Source: Angiostrongylus vasorum
Taxonomy: Eukaryota > Nematoda > Chromadorea > Rhabditida > Metastrongylidae
DNA: 64,000 nucleotides
Direction: 5' to 3'
Assembly: GCA_018806985.1 (NCBI GenBank)
Contig: JADANN010000256.1
Location: forward strand, 1,649,501 to 1,713,500
In this document: one piece after another, positions 45,801-57,058 of the stretch
Layout of the letters: every line of letters begins with the position of its first letter
Numbering within the stretch: position 1 is the first letter of the stretch
The notes under the pieces: generated by a model
What the model saw: only the letters and a program-made list of their open reading frames with translations
Database searches by the model: none
What the model was told of the DNA's origin: nothing
Program-made: the position numbers and the translations under genes

Positions 45801-48800
45801 TACAGATCACGGTATGAGACTCACAAGCGCTCCCATGCTCGAACAAGACCACCACCGTGGACTACGATTGCGAGAGAAAGGAACGCATGGCATGTGTGCC
45901 GGGATCCGCACAGCTCGTGAAGACGGACCGTCCAACTATCCTTAGTAAGTAATTTGTAGAGTACACTCAACTAGAATACCAAACGATAGTAACGAAGATC
46001 CCTTCGGTGAAAATTTTTAAGCAGGATGACCGTGCGCGGCGTTCTTCACTGCTGTGTGATTTTCTGCTGAATGTAAGATATCATATGAATAGCTAGAATT
46101 ATGTGTATTTGTGGCTTCCACTTCGAAGGATGTCGCTGGTGATATTATCGGGTCTTGGACCTGTGCCTTCATACCTGCTATCGCATCTCTAACCTCAGAG
46201 ATAGGATTTATAGATGGTTTTTCTCCAGCGGGTGTTTTGTGGTCCGGGATGGGGATCGTGGAACGTGAAAGGTTGGCGTTGAACTTCTCCGTTATCAATT
46301 CCATATCATGGAGGGAACTTTTGATGATCCCATCGTCGTTCATCAGGGCCGATGGAGGAACCCCAGTGCAGAATGATGGCATAACCGTGTGTCTAGTAAG
46401 GATGATTTTCTCTTAGTAAGGATATGGTTGTCTTCGCATGTGTCGTACCTTTAGGTGACTCCTATGTCCAGCGGCTACTTTGTTTCTTCTGGAAAAACGA
46501 GTTTCCATGAAAGGAGCGTAGTACAAACAGAAATTCTGTAAGACGGTTCCTACTGTCATTTCGATAGCCCTTGAAAAACGTATTTATAAAAGTTCTCTTT
46601 ACCGATAACTTGTTCTAATAGTAAAACGCGTCTATTTGGTAGTCATCAGTTGCATCGGTCGGTGGGTTGCAAGTGATGATACTGACCTTCGTTTGACGCA
46701 TTGGTTGAAGGCGGAGGTTGACTATGCGAGGGAAAGAGATATCCTACTACTCGACAAGATGGGCAATGGATGCATGGATAAACAGAGCCTACGCCACGGA
46801 AATTTCATGATGAGTCCTTTTCTCCGCGGATGACAAGGGTCTGTTATTCAGTTGGATCATGTCGCTCATCTTGCTTTTTGTTTCTTGTAGGGCGATTATA
46901 TTGAAGTTGACGCTAAAGACGGCTTCAACAAGAGCATAAAGGTCGGAGTCGAGGAGAATGTTCTGGTATTATTCGTGCAAAGTAAGAAACCATTTCCATG
47001 GCGTTTCGTGTGTGTTTGTTAAGCAGATATGGTTCGAATGACGTCGGGCGCAGTACGAGATCTTATGGTCTCTGATCAGTTCCCTCACCCCGTGAAATCA
47101 CTGACAGAAGTGCCGATGCTCCTAAACACTTCTGAGGACTGATTTTCATGAAATAAGGTTATGGTGACTGTTTGGTTTTCTGTACTGACTTAGTTTACCA
47201 CAACGTCTGAATTCTGCAGCAGAGGAGTGCTGTAATAAAATCGATGGAAGTTGTCAGAAGCTGTAGCCAACCCGTACAGCATGATCTTACACAATAACAC
47301 TTGACCACACGTTGTATGATCATCCTTGTAGAAATTGAACGAATTCGTTTAGGAAGCTCAACCTTGTTTAGCGCACTCAGCTTAGCTCTCATCAGTCGAG
47401 TACCACTTTTCGAACATTTCTGTTATCATTTCCGTGAAAAAGTCTTCGAAAAACAATACTTTGTTAAACATATCTTCAGGATTTTTGTCACTGTTAGTAC
47501 TTCATAATTTTATGCAACAAGGCGCATTAGCTGCCTCGTATGTTATTAGAAGGAATACGTAGATTGTAATGGCTACTATTATAATTGGTAAACTTGTTTC
47601 GAGTTGAGCAAAGTTGTTATTACAAATCCCCCAATTCTGTTTATTGCATTGACAAACGCCTTCCTCCTGAAGTTGCAAGTTCATCCTATTTACAACCTGT
47701 TGGAGTGGTATAGGGGTTGTGTATCCATACGGTATACCAGTGTAACATAATCGCCACGACGTGTCCAGAAATAGTCACGACCTTTACATTAAACAAACAT
47801 ATCTGAGCTCATATTTAACCTCATTGAGTGGAAGGATAACCAAGTAGCTACAGTTCATTATCAACAAGTTGCAACCTTGCTTATTCTACCAAGATGAGAT
47901 GTTTTTTTATTCTAGAATCTTCTTCGTTGGTATTTGTTTTCCAAGTAGTGAAACGAAACAGTAGGAATTCCATGCATCGGCATGCGATGATGTCCATAAG
48001 TGTATCGCTATTCGTAAGTGCTGCGATTGCACAAAAAATATTAACAAATTGAGTCTCATCCTCACTTCTTTCTTTTTTGCTTCGAGAATTTGTTTGTTGA
48101 AAAACTAGGTTAAACTGGTATTTTTGGAAAGTCATTCATGCCCTTTTATGTATGACTGCGTAGCTAATTATACCAATGCACAACACTAAACCGATACAAA
48201 ACTCTATTAATACAATGCTCCCTTGAAAGGCTAAGCTAACACGAGGTTGTCATATGAGTTCAATTCAGCTAACGTTTCGGCGCCTTCGCATTCATCTGAG
48301 TCGATGGTCCACAGGTCAATATTCCATCTTCAGAGGTGAGTCGTTGTTGTCGCGTCGTGTCGAATCCAGTGAAATCGAGAACCGCTCGAATGGAAAATCT
48401 ATCCCAGCGGTGCTCTACTAACTGTCGCAGTAAATTCCAGCTAATAATGATACCGACTTTGCTGGATGCGCTGTCGCAAAAAAAAAAATCTGATCATTGG
48501 ATAGCAGTAATTCAGCCGTCCAGCATGAAGATTATTGACTCGGATCAATCCGGTTCTGAAGAAGACGAAGGTATCGAAACGTTGGTTGGATAAAACTTTT
48601 ATACCGACTGAGTATTAACGTAGTCATTCAAGAAAACACTGATTAATCATGCTGGACTTAAAAAAGTGTTGGTTTCTAATATATCTATTAACACGGCTTA
48701 CTTAATAAACTTCTGCTTAACCGGATGCAACTTTGACAGCTACCTAATTCGAAAAGCTGCCAACCACGAACTTCTTGCTGAAAATGTGTTGAGAAATTCG

Positions 48801-49767
48801 AAAGTTTTATTTTGACGAAATACGGAAATTCAAAAATTATCAAGCTAAAATATATATGTTTTTTAACAGCTTTTATTACGATTAATTGACCTTATGTGGG
48901 AAGATATATTTGTTTCTCCAGATTAAAATCTTATGCAGCTTGTTACTATCTAATAAAAATATTTTGTGGTACCTTGGCACTTATTAATAAACACGTTCTG
49001 TCGATTAATCTAGTTATTCAATTTAAGCAAAACCGGAAATGGGTTCTAGAATCTTTAAAGGAAGCTTACAACACCTATTTAGGAAATAATCATACCATTC
49101 GCCATCTTGCTGTGATCTTCTCGTCATCCAATTTACTCTTCGAATATTTCTGTCCTTTTTCACCTTTTTTTCTACTCCTTTGAATGCGTACTTTTGAAGC
49201 TTACAAAAAGTTTTTCAGATTCCTAATGTAAAACAATGTTAATGGATGTTTGCTACAAAAATTTCTGATATGTCTACTTTTCTAGATGATGCGTTCAGTA
49301 AGGCTGCAGTCGTTTTTTGCCAAAAATCCAAGAGAGAAAACTCTGTTGGAAACAAGTACTCGACCAACAATGGTTGCGGTGCACACGACAGCTATTGCTG
49401 ATGTGCCAGAGTACATGGGTTTGTCCTTGTTTGGTTACTGATCTTGCTTTTATTAGAAATTCCTGAGAAGGTAGAAACACGACCATCATTTTCTTCGCAT
49501 TCGTAGATTCTTAACACATTCTAAATTCCCTTTGAATAAAAGTACATTGATTCTTCCGTTGTAAAACAGAGACATATGAGATTTTGGATTTCACCTAAGA
49601 TTTTTTTTGCAGTGCCCAGGTCATTACGTGGAATCAACTACTCAGTGAGCCTGAAAAAGAAAGCTAAACCTGGAAAGAAACGTAGACAGAAACTTCAAGG
49701 AAAATCATCGAATCAGAAAGCATTTAATCGAAGGAAGAATGACCCTTTAAGTAATTTTAAAATATGA
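39823..49767 (+). CDS. DDX56: DEAD-box RNA helicase DDX56/Dbp9, 13 exons, 552 aa
   Basis: Nucleolar ATP-dependent RNA helicase used in 60S ribosomal subunit assembly. Exons: 39762-39867 (start codon at 39823), 39956-40099, 40175-40342, 40497-40525, 40924-41103, 41184-41307, 41373-41527, 41651-41822, 42861-42979, 43054-43222, 43320-43385, 49286-49418, 49613-49767. All phases agree. Motifs: Q region GWESPTQVQ (about 21-29), Walker A ARTGSGKT (46-53), PTKEL (79-83), STPGK, DEAD at 172-175, SAT at 205-207, then RGIDF and HRVGRTARG. The C-terminal VPEYMVPRSLRG and lysine-rich tail ([13 protein letters not shown]) are typical of DDX56. Human DDX56 is 547 aa. The start at 39823 is preferred because it gives the family length, but the frame is open upstream to the acceptor at 39761. 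Intron 11 (5.9 kb) is packed with retroelement debris. The microexon 40497-40525 is supported mainly by phase. Confidence 0.94.
40627..40899 (+). repeat. SINE family B copy
   Basis: A-box TATGGCGCAGTGG, B-box-like GGAATCGATTCCC, body GCTGCATCGGTAGGTCACCG, 3' end GAGAGCTTTTTTTT. Lies in intron 4 of DDX56, just before the exon carrying the DEAD motif. Confidence 0.85.
42625..42745 (-). repeat. Family D fragment
   Basis: CAATGCTGCTGAGATATTTG, CAAATCGAACCACGATTACC and the complement of the A-box (TTCGCACCGCACCACTGAGG) in intron 8 of DDX56. Only the minus-oriented arm is clear. Confidence 0.6.
44440..44800 (-). mobile_element. RTE-class LINE, 3' fragment
   Basis: Minus-strand translation reads [20 protein letters not shown] near 44700-44770, the C-terminal region of RTE reverse transcriptases, followed by broken frames. 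The 3' end near 44470-44500 reads TGATGAAGACGGCCCGTACA and AGCATCCAAGCAAGCAG, a variant of the RTE tail. It lies in intron 11 of DDX56. Confidence 0.7.
45040..45952 (+). mobile_element. RTE-class LINE, reverse transcriptase C-terminal half with intact 3' end
   Basis: The reading frame from 45063 contains [18 protein letters not shown], with the FADD catalytic motif of reverse transcriptases, and [11 protein letters not shown]. It then shifts frame near 45355, giving [20 protein letters not shown] and [13 protein letters not shown]; a further shift gives [20 protein letters not shown]. The 3' UTR ends CCGCACAGCTCGTGAAGACG (45906-45925), then GACCGTCCAACTATCC and TTAGTAAGTAA. The copy is 5'-truncated and inactive. 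Its 3' end is shared with SINE families A and C. It lies in intron 11 of DDX56. Confidence 0.85.
46017..46420 (-). mobile_element. RTE-class LINE, linker/reverse transcriptase N-terminal fragment
   Basis: An open minus-strand frame of 121 codons contains [10 protein letters not shown], matching the segment just before the KAPGPDG motif of RTE elements. The frame then diverges. It lies in opposite orientation to the fragment at 45040 and is probably a separate insertion. Confidence 0.55.
47040..47320 (+). mobile_element. mariner transposase fragment
   Basis: GGTTATGGTGACTGTTTGGT (47156) corresponds to the VMVTVW block of mariner transposases, preceded by a decayed DAPKHF-like segment and followed by decayed MILHNNT-PHVV near 47280-47315. 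Stops interrupt the frame. It lies in intron 11 of DDX56. Confidence 0.55.
48230..48600. repeat. Penelope-associated repeat with inverted ends
   Basis: It begins GCTAACACGAGGTTGTCATA and CAGCTAACGTTTCGGCGCC and ends GAAGAAGACGAAGGTATCGA with AACGTTGGTTGGATA. The outer parts are inverted relative to each other, as in the repeat at 31207-31842. It lies in intron 11 of DDX56. Confidence 0.6.
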
Positions 49768-50044
49768 TCGCTGTTATTTGCTGTTGTTGTTAACGTTACC
49801 TAGTTTGGTTGGTGCGAATGACTTTGTTTTGTTGTTGTTATGAAGTTTTTTTTTCTCATTTTCATCGATACGTTAGAAGTTTCGCGAAGAGAGTTGGGAG
49901 TTAGAGGGCGCAACGAAAAGTGTGCATTAGCTTCAATGCATTTTCATTTCGATAGTTTATTTCACCGCATGGAGACTACTGAAGTTTCTGTGGCACTTTC
50001 TTTGTTTTATGAGCGTCCTCTACCGCAGTCGTTTCACTCGAATT

Positions 50045-50375
50045 AAGGATGTTGTAGTGGATCGAATCCGATGTAGAGCACCAAAGAGTCCAGTCACCAT
50101 GATCTTCATTTGATGCAATTTCGGTTTGGTAAAGTGCTGCGGAGCTTCATCGTGGTCTAACGACCGAGTCAACCAGCAAGGGTTGTTCTAGAGGATCTAT
50201 TTATTTCATCGAACATTACAATATGGTCGAGAAACCAGTGGTTCTTGTTACGCAGAAAAAGGTCATACGAAACTCCAAAAAGACGATTTCTTTGGTTGTT
50301 ATTCAATTCGTACAGCATCCGTTTGCCGAGCTTCCCTTGAGCTTTCAACCTTTCTAGATCCTTCGAAACATTGGA
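50045..50375 (-). mobile_element. mariner transposase fragment
   Basis: Minus-strand translation reads LERLKAQGKLGKRMLYELNN, then FLRNKNHWFLDHIVMFDE with the first catalytic aspartate, then after a frame break PNRNCIK and VTGLFGAL. It is related to the mariner at 10355 but in the other orientation and more decayed. No terminal repeats are visible. Confidence 0.75.
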
Positions 50376-52114
50376 TGTTTATGCTGTTTGCTCTCGTATA
50401 GTTGCGCGTTCACTTTTTTACACGAAAGCCTTCATCGTCGTGCTTGAAGATGAACGAAATTGCAGAGGTCCTTCTAATAATGAGAATGCTAATAAAGATG
50501 AGGTTTTCTGGAACAGCTTTTTCAGTGAGGTTGCTTTTACTCAGGGGGTGCTGCAGTAGATTCGACTCGATGGATTAACGAAGATCCACATTGAAAGAAG
50601 GAACAGCAGTGGATCATCGATTCGGATCATCGGCCCTCTGATGGAGAAGACGTCGAAACGTTTGCTGAATTAAGTTATTTTTATCATCCTCCTGTTGACT
50701 AATCAGTGGAAGAATACATATTTATTAGTCATGCCAATGTTAAGGGAAAGTCTGCTTTTGAAAAACGTTGAGTGTATAAAAGGAATTGTTTCACAAGCGA
50801 CTGAAATAAAGGTATTTAGTTATGAGGTAATAACTGTGTTTGACTGAATAAACTAGGCGTCATTTCTAGGCTCTGAAAAGTGCGAAACCGTGGCAAGGTC
50901 GTCCACTGTTGAACGAATTTTCTGTTAAGACCGTTGTGCCTACTTAGTAAGAAAAGAATAACTTCTTGAGCAGTGCAGAGGTTAACGGAAAATCGGTCCT
51001 AGGACTTCACGATTTTTTTTCTATGATAAAGAAACGCGAACGCAATGTATGCTGTTTGTGAGGTCACTTACCAATGCGCGGTTGTCAAAACAACGATGTG
51101 GAGGCTTCGACTGTTCTTATTTTCATCAATAAAGTTGATTATACGCTGATATATGTGTGCTCAATGTTTCGAGGGTGGAATTTCATTCATTCTGGCCCAC
51201 GTGAGCTACAACGGTAAGCAATGGTTGACAAACTAGGTGTTAGGCAGACATAACAAGGCCAACGAAGTCCTTGAAATGCTCGAAGTTAACCGTTGCATAT
51301 GAATGAGTAGAGAACCCTTTGTACCGAAATTCAACTGGAATATTATTTACACGGAGGTTTAATTGTCCAAGTGTGGGATTACGAAACACCACCTACGAAG
51401 GTCACGTGCGACAGAACAAGAAAAAGAGACGTACTCTGCCACACGAACTGACAAACATATTCTTAAAGTGTTTTTGATTAAGGTTTCCTTCTGTTGTAGG
51501 TTTACCCTTGTTCCAATATGCCAAATATCACCAGGACTGCGGTATGAAATCATATCGCTTCTTCACAATGAAACAGGAATTCGCACATAGTACAATGCCA
51601 TTGTGATTCTCTGTTATTCCTTCCATGTATGCTACCTCTTAGGGTGTTCTTCACATTCAGACAGCGCAAGCGTACTGCTCTATCAAGTTATCAAAGGCCG
51701 TTTAGCCGACATTTTTTACAAAGTATATGGAAAATGCAAGTTTTGCGTAGCCCACATTGTCCTCCATTTCTACCATGGGAAAATATCAAAGACACTTTTC
51801 ACAAAGTGTCACCATAGAAGGCGAAAGACCACTGTATGCCGAGGAGTGTTTGTGGACAATGACTAAACTGCTTCTAGGACGGTGGAAACTTCAAGGATAG
51901 GTTTATTTTTCGCCGCCCTCCTATGCGGAACTGTCGGAATCGCATCGAGCAACCCTACATTCACCGCACTAAACTGCAGTTCGTCTAATACCCGTTTGCC
52001 ACGACAACATAACAGGAGAAAGTCCCAACTAGCATGAACTTATTAACGGAAGGTTCAAGCCTACACGTTTCTTTGTCCAGAAAAAATATGCGTTCATCTA
52101 CAGTAAAAAATAAT

Positions 52115-52393
52115 AAAGGATAGATCTTTCGGTGTCGATCTATCACTGAGGGACGCGCCATTCATTCGACTTCACTTCACAGCATCATTAGAGGTGATTG
52201 AATGCACATCTGGCCTTTACAATGATCCGCGGTTGCCTACCGATGTATCGAGCCAGAGCCGCTATCCTTCCAGACAAGTCTGGCACGAATTTGCCGACCT
52301 CGAAGGGATGAAGGGCTCGATGGGCCTAGGGCGCTGGGATCGATCCCTTGTATATTGCAAGGCGCCTCCCACCACTGCGCCACTCACGAACAT
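52115..52393 (-). repeat. SINE family B copy
   Basis: Tail complement AAAGGATAGATCTTTCGGTG at the left, A-box complement CCACTGCGCCACTCACG at the right. Confidence 0.85.
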
Positions 52394-53179
52394 CTACTAT
52401 ACGACGACAAAACTTCAGGTAATTAGAAACAAGGAATTTTTTGCACAGCTCTTCAGACGTTTTTGGTCGTTGGTAATTTTCACTCTTTAAGCAACAGAAT
52501 TGTCGAGATGACTAGAAAAGTCGACTGTCCAGAAGTCCTGTCCATCTCAATTCGCCTAATTTTTGCAACAGTTTGTACCAGGCATTGTTAGACGTCGCCA
52601 TGTAACAGGGTCATATTGAATTGCTCAACTACAGTCAATAATGCTCGTTCAAACTGCTCACAATGTCGTCCGCATTCGCATGGAATTCATTTTTTACTGG
52701 ACGATAAAGTACGGTTCAGGTACAGACCGTCCTTGAAGCAAAAAAAGCGAGAAAGGACAGTGGTTACGTGCTTCTCATTCAGTTTGTGCGCACTCACTTG
52801 TCGATTTCTCGGACATCGTTCACCATCTGTGATAAGTTCTCGAGAAAATAAATGAAGAGTAGAAAAGCAAGACACTACTTCGGAAGGAGAACATTGGGTA
52901 AAATCCTAGCAACGATGTATCAAATACCTAAATGAGATCGCAAAGGTAACATACCCTTCTCAATTCACGTAGGAAATGAAGTTGACCAGGCACAGTTCAA
53001 AAGTTAACAGTATTAAACGAAAGGATATAGTAGTCACAACGTTTTGCTGTTCGCCAGTCAATGGAAACTATTGCGATACACGAATACAGTCGCTTTCAAC
53101 TGACAAAACCATATGAAATGAAGTGCTGACCAATCGCTTATATTCATTAAGCTCTATTCAATAAAGCATTTATTGCTAC

Positions 53180-53435
53180 ACCTCCCAACGCTTTAACGCC
53201 TCATCGTGGCTGGGAGGTGTTCCTGGGTGTCGAATCGAACTGCAATGTATAGCGGGGTGATTCGTCCCCCCAGGCAGGGTCTCCCAAGCTGAGAAGGAGT
53301 CCGGCGTTTTCATTAGGAAGCCTTGCTAAGAGTAAACCAATACCAGTATACATCACCGTCGAAAAATGGTGATTATGCTGGGGCCCGCGCAACTAGTGAG
53401 GACGGGCCGTTCAAGTATCAAGTATCAAGTAAGTG
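53180..53435 (+). repeat. SINE family A, internally deleted copy with target-site duplication
   Basis: It is bounded by TTTATTGCTAC (53169-53179 and 53436-53446). The head and the tail are present, but about 130 bp of the middle is missing, the join being at ATCACCGTC/GAAAAATGG. Confidence 0.85.
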
Positions 53436-53779
53436 TTTATTGCTACGAGCACTGTAACATATTGAAGTGAATTTACAAATTAAAGATCTATTTAGGAAAT
53501 GGTAGAAAAACAGAGGAAGCAATGAATACAGTGCAAAGCAAAACCAAAATTAGCTTTCTTGTTGAACTTCAGAACGTTTAAGATTTAATGAGCAGCACTG
53601 CCATTACAACGGAAACAGAAATGTCAAGTGATTCAAACTCGTCGTGATGTTTAAAAATAACTTTCCTAAAACAAAACTATAATGCAAAATGTGTGAAGTG
53701 ATAGGGCTGACGGATAAGTTAATGTTAGAAGGCTGATCGACTAAGATCCCAGCGTCAACACTTTTTGTGTGTGTTTGGG

Positions 53780-54958
53780 TTAAACCTTGCTGATTACGGT
53801 AGCTCCACCTGTTGTTTTTAGCTGTAGAAGTGACCCACTTGCAGGCCGCTTACTGCTGTCCATAGTCCACTCCATTAGATGCTCTGCGATCCATGGCATT
53901 GGTGTCCAACTGAGACATCATACAATTAAGAAAATGATGCTATTTAATAAACAACACATATGTAGATAAACCATAGATTTATATGTGAAAAATCAATAAA
54001 GCTATAGCCGAGAATGTTAGATGACAGTGATCGGCTGCTGGAATTTGGTTCCCTGTAGAGTTTTGTGAATGAACTGAATTATCAGAAAGTGTAGAAAACA
54101 ACAGAGAAGCAAAAAACACGAAATAAGAGCGAATTTAAACCTAACTAGGTTTTTGCCCATGTTCTATCTATAGCTACATGCGAATAAGTTGGAGTATTAG
54201 AGCCTACGTTGAATGATCCGCGTTCGGCATCCATTTGCGGTTCATCGGCGTGTCGAGAGTTACTGGGAGTAATGCCAGCACAGTGGAATTTGGTGGTAGG
54301 CCAGATCCTTTGGCGGCCAGCGACGCTGTCAGCTGATGCACTGCGGCCTTCGCCATTCCATAGCCGATCATGCCGGCAGTCGCACTCGTTGCCGCGTATG
54401 CACCAGTGAGTTGAAGCAATCCACCCGGTTTCAAGTGTTTTGCGGCGATCTTAGCAGCAATGGCACTGCTCCAAACTGACTGTTGCCACATGAGGTTAGC
54501 GTTTTTGATGAAGTCATCTGCGCAAGTGTTGCCACCAGCCCAACCCCCAGCCACACAGAAGATACCATCAACTGGGGAGTCCAGAGCAGAGGAAACCCCT
54601 TTAAGAATTCTCTCTTCTTGAGCAACCCAATCGTTTTGATTGTCCACAAAAACGTTTGCGTCTGCGTTGTCATTACTGTTCAGATCTATACTCATCGTCC
54701 ACTAAAGAAAGTCAAAGTAAGTTCCTGTATCAGGAGAAAGAAAAGCGAAAAAAGTCTTACTGGTTTTAATGCAAGACTCAAAGCAAAAGAAAAGAGGGAA
54801 CAACTAAAGCTGTTATTCCAAATCCATGCACCACCGGCTTTCCAAAACGACTGCAAGCATTGAGTAAAACTCACAAAGTTGTTATTCTTAAAGTGTTCTA
54901 CGATGGTACTTCCAAGGGCGCCACGTCCGCCGTAAACGATGACTTTCCCGCCAGCCAT
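53780..54958 (-). CDS. QDPR: Quinoid dihydropteridine reductase, 3 exons, 235 aa
   Basis: A short-chain dehydrogenase that regenerates tetrahydrobiopterin from quinonoid dihydrobiopterin with NADH, supporting aromatic amino acid hydroxylases in the cytosol. Exons, minus strand: 54875-54958, 54208-54701, 53780-53909. Phases are 0 and 2 and both introns are GT-AG. The NAD-binding motif YGGRGALGS is at 9-17. CVAGGWAGGN (77-86) is diagnostic for this enzyme. The active-site tyrosine and lysine are Y142 and K146 in GYGMAKAAVHQL. LLPVTLDTPMNRK and the final exon (WTPMPWIAEHLMEW to ASGSLLQLKTTGG) complete the family pattern. Human QDPR is 244 aa. The gene is compact, free of repeats and apparently intact. 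It is divergent from DNAJC21. Confidence 0.95.
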
Positions 54959-55364
54959 TCTTCAACTGCACCTTAGGTGGTAAGTGGGTAGCAACACGAT
55001 TTGAACACTGACGGCGGAGAAACAGCGCGAGTTGTAGTTGTCATCAAGGATATAAAATGCGAATTCAAACAGAGGTTCCAGATTAAAATGCAGTTCACCG
55101 AAATGAGAAGACAAGTCCCTTGAAAAGATTGTTCCTATCTTACTACAAGGAACGAGCAACTCAGTGTTTATATATGTGCAAGTCCCTGGTTCAACACCTA
55201 CCGGTCCAACCCAACCACCGATGTAGATTTGATAGCACCTCACAGCGGAGAGAAATATAAAACGAAAGACCTACACGGTGTGGTGGTGCGTGAATCAGCT
55301 CCCGGAAAGCATAATAGCATGTTCGATTCCCACGGCAAACATCTGCGGTTCCGAGTTTTGAAAA

Positions 55365-55860
55365 TATCGTTTCAACCACAATGATGCTGCGATATTTGCA
55401 AAGCTCCGGACGGCAGGTGTCTGCGGTACGGAACGAACGCGCTATTACGTTTTGCGAGGGCTAACGCGTTCACCACCATACCATGCGGGTCCTTCGTTTC
55501 GCCTTTCTCTCAACTGGTTTTCTCTCTACTTGTACCATTAACAACCACCCGCCAACGAGATTGTTATGGGGAGTACAATTCGGCAATGAACCCAGTTAAG
55601 CCCAGGCTGTAGTCGAGATCACAATGGTAACTTATATTTACTGCCCATTAGAATTTTTCACGGCACAGAACGGCGAAGCGAAGTACTCGCATGGTGTGGT
55701 GGCGAACGCGTTAGCCCTCGGAAAGGGTAATAGCGCGTTCGTTCCTTACCGCAGACACCTGCGGTTCGGAGTTTTGCAAATACCATCATTGTGGTTGTAC
55801 CACACATAACACCCCGCCGTAAAAATCGTAATAGGCAGTAAATAAAAAGTTATCATTGCA
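55365..55860. repeat. Family D element with inverted arms
   Basis: The left arm ACCACAATGATGCTGCGATA (55376) and right arm TTTGCAAATACCATCATTGT (55774) are inverted. The right half has TGGTGTGGTGGCGAACGCG and the hairpin sequence CCGCAGACACCTGCGG, then the tail AATAGGCAGTAAATAAAAAG. It lies between QDPR and DNAJC21. Confidence 0.7.
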
Positions 55861-56229
55861 ATGTCTTTACATTTCTTTTTATTTTAAAGCTTGCCATGAA
55901 GGCATTCGTCGCTGTTTGGAGTTACTGGTGCTGCTAATCGATGACCATCAATCGGATTAATGACTATCTCGAAAGAAACATTAAATTACTGAATGAATTA
56001 CTGTATTTCTACGACACTATGGAAGCCCATTTCAGTAGAAAAAAAAACAATAAATAAAGACGACAGCGATTACAGTTTGAAGTTAAAGAAATCCATGGAG
56101 AGTTTCGGATCACCAACCAGCTTCCCAGTGGGAATTTCACAGCAAGAAACAATTGAATGAACCACTTCCTTCTTGTTTTTGGATCTCATACAGTTAGAAC
56201 TCGTTTTATTCATATCTAATTTAACAGAG

Positions 56230-56605
56230 TAGCTTTCCAACGGCTAACCACCTCTTCGTGGCTGGGAGGTGTCCCTGGGTGTCGGGCTGCGACGAACAGC
56301 GGGGGATTCATCCCCAGCAGGGCCTCCGAACTTGACCAGTCCGGCGTTTCTATCAGGAAGCCCAGCTAAGAGTACCACAATCCACCACCGTCCTGGTATC
56401 AAATTAGTCGCATGGTGGCGAATCTCCCTCTGACAAGGGCGGCGACTGTCTGTGATGGTGACGACCTGGGGCAGACTTTGGCCTGGCTGCCCTCGGGACT
56501 CCAGGGAACCACAATGGCTAGACCGGCAAAACTCCGAAACATTGGACGTTACGCTGTGGCCCAAACAACCAGTGAATACGGGCAATCCCGATATCTAAGT
56601 AAGTG
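56230..56605 (+). repeat. SINE family A copy with target-site duplication
   Basis: Bounded by ATTTAACAGAG (56219-56229 and 56606-56616). The head hairpin and the tail (TAAGTAAGTG) are present; the GGGGGATTCATCCCC block is intact. Confidence 0.88.
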
Positions 56606-56774
56606 ATTTAACAGAGAACATAGCTCTGAACAATCTAGAGGCAATATTCACAATTTTGAACGTGTGCAGGCATTTTTGAGGTCATATGGAGCTTCATTTG
56701 TGGTGTATGCCATAGTTCATCAAATGGAATTCAAAAGGAAAAGACATTTCTATGCTTTCTTTCTTTTTTTTTTA

Positions 56775-57058
56775 AAGCGCGTGTGGCGCAGTGGTCGAGT
56801 TGTCGGAGGCACCCAGCAACACACACGTGAAATCGAAACCTACGCCCATGGCCTACTAAGCCTTCCATCTCTTCGGAGTCAGCAAATTGGAGCCAGACTT
56901 GTCTGGGAGAATAGCAGTACTGGCTCAATACATCGGTAGGCCATTGCGAATCATTGTAAAGGTCAGGTATGCATCCAATCACCTTCAACGATGCTTAGTG
57001 AAGTCTACATGGCGCATCCATCATGGACTGATCAACGCCAAGAGCTTTATCCTTTTCT
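56775..57058 (+). repeat. SINE family B copy
   Basis: A-box GTGTGGCGCAGTGGTCG, diverged B-box (GTGAAATCGAAACC), body ATCGGTAGGCCATTGCG, tail GAGCTTTATCCTTTTCTTAT. Confidence 0.88.

Larger units (their letters stand above)
49768..53179. other. Intergenic region between convergent DDX56 and QDPR
   Basis: No gene recognised. It contains a mariner fragment (50045-50375), a Penelope-associated motif (50633-50670, EEDVETFAEL), and a family B SINE (52115-52393). Short frames at 51363-51866 have no family match I can name. Confidence 0.5.

Noticed and set aside
46636..46833. 65-codon plus-strand frame between retroelement fragments
   Set aside because: It could not be linked to any exon of DDX56 by phase or similarity and is surrounded by repeat debris.
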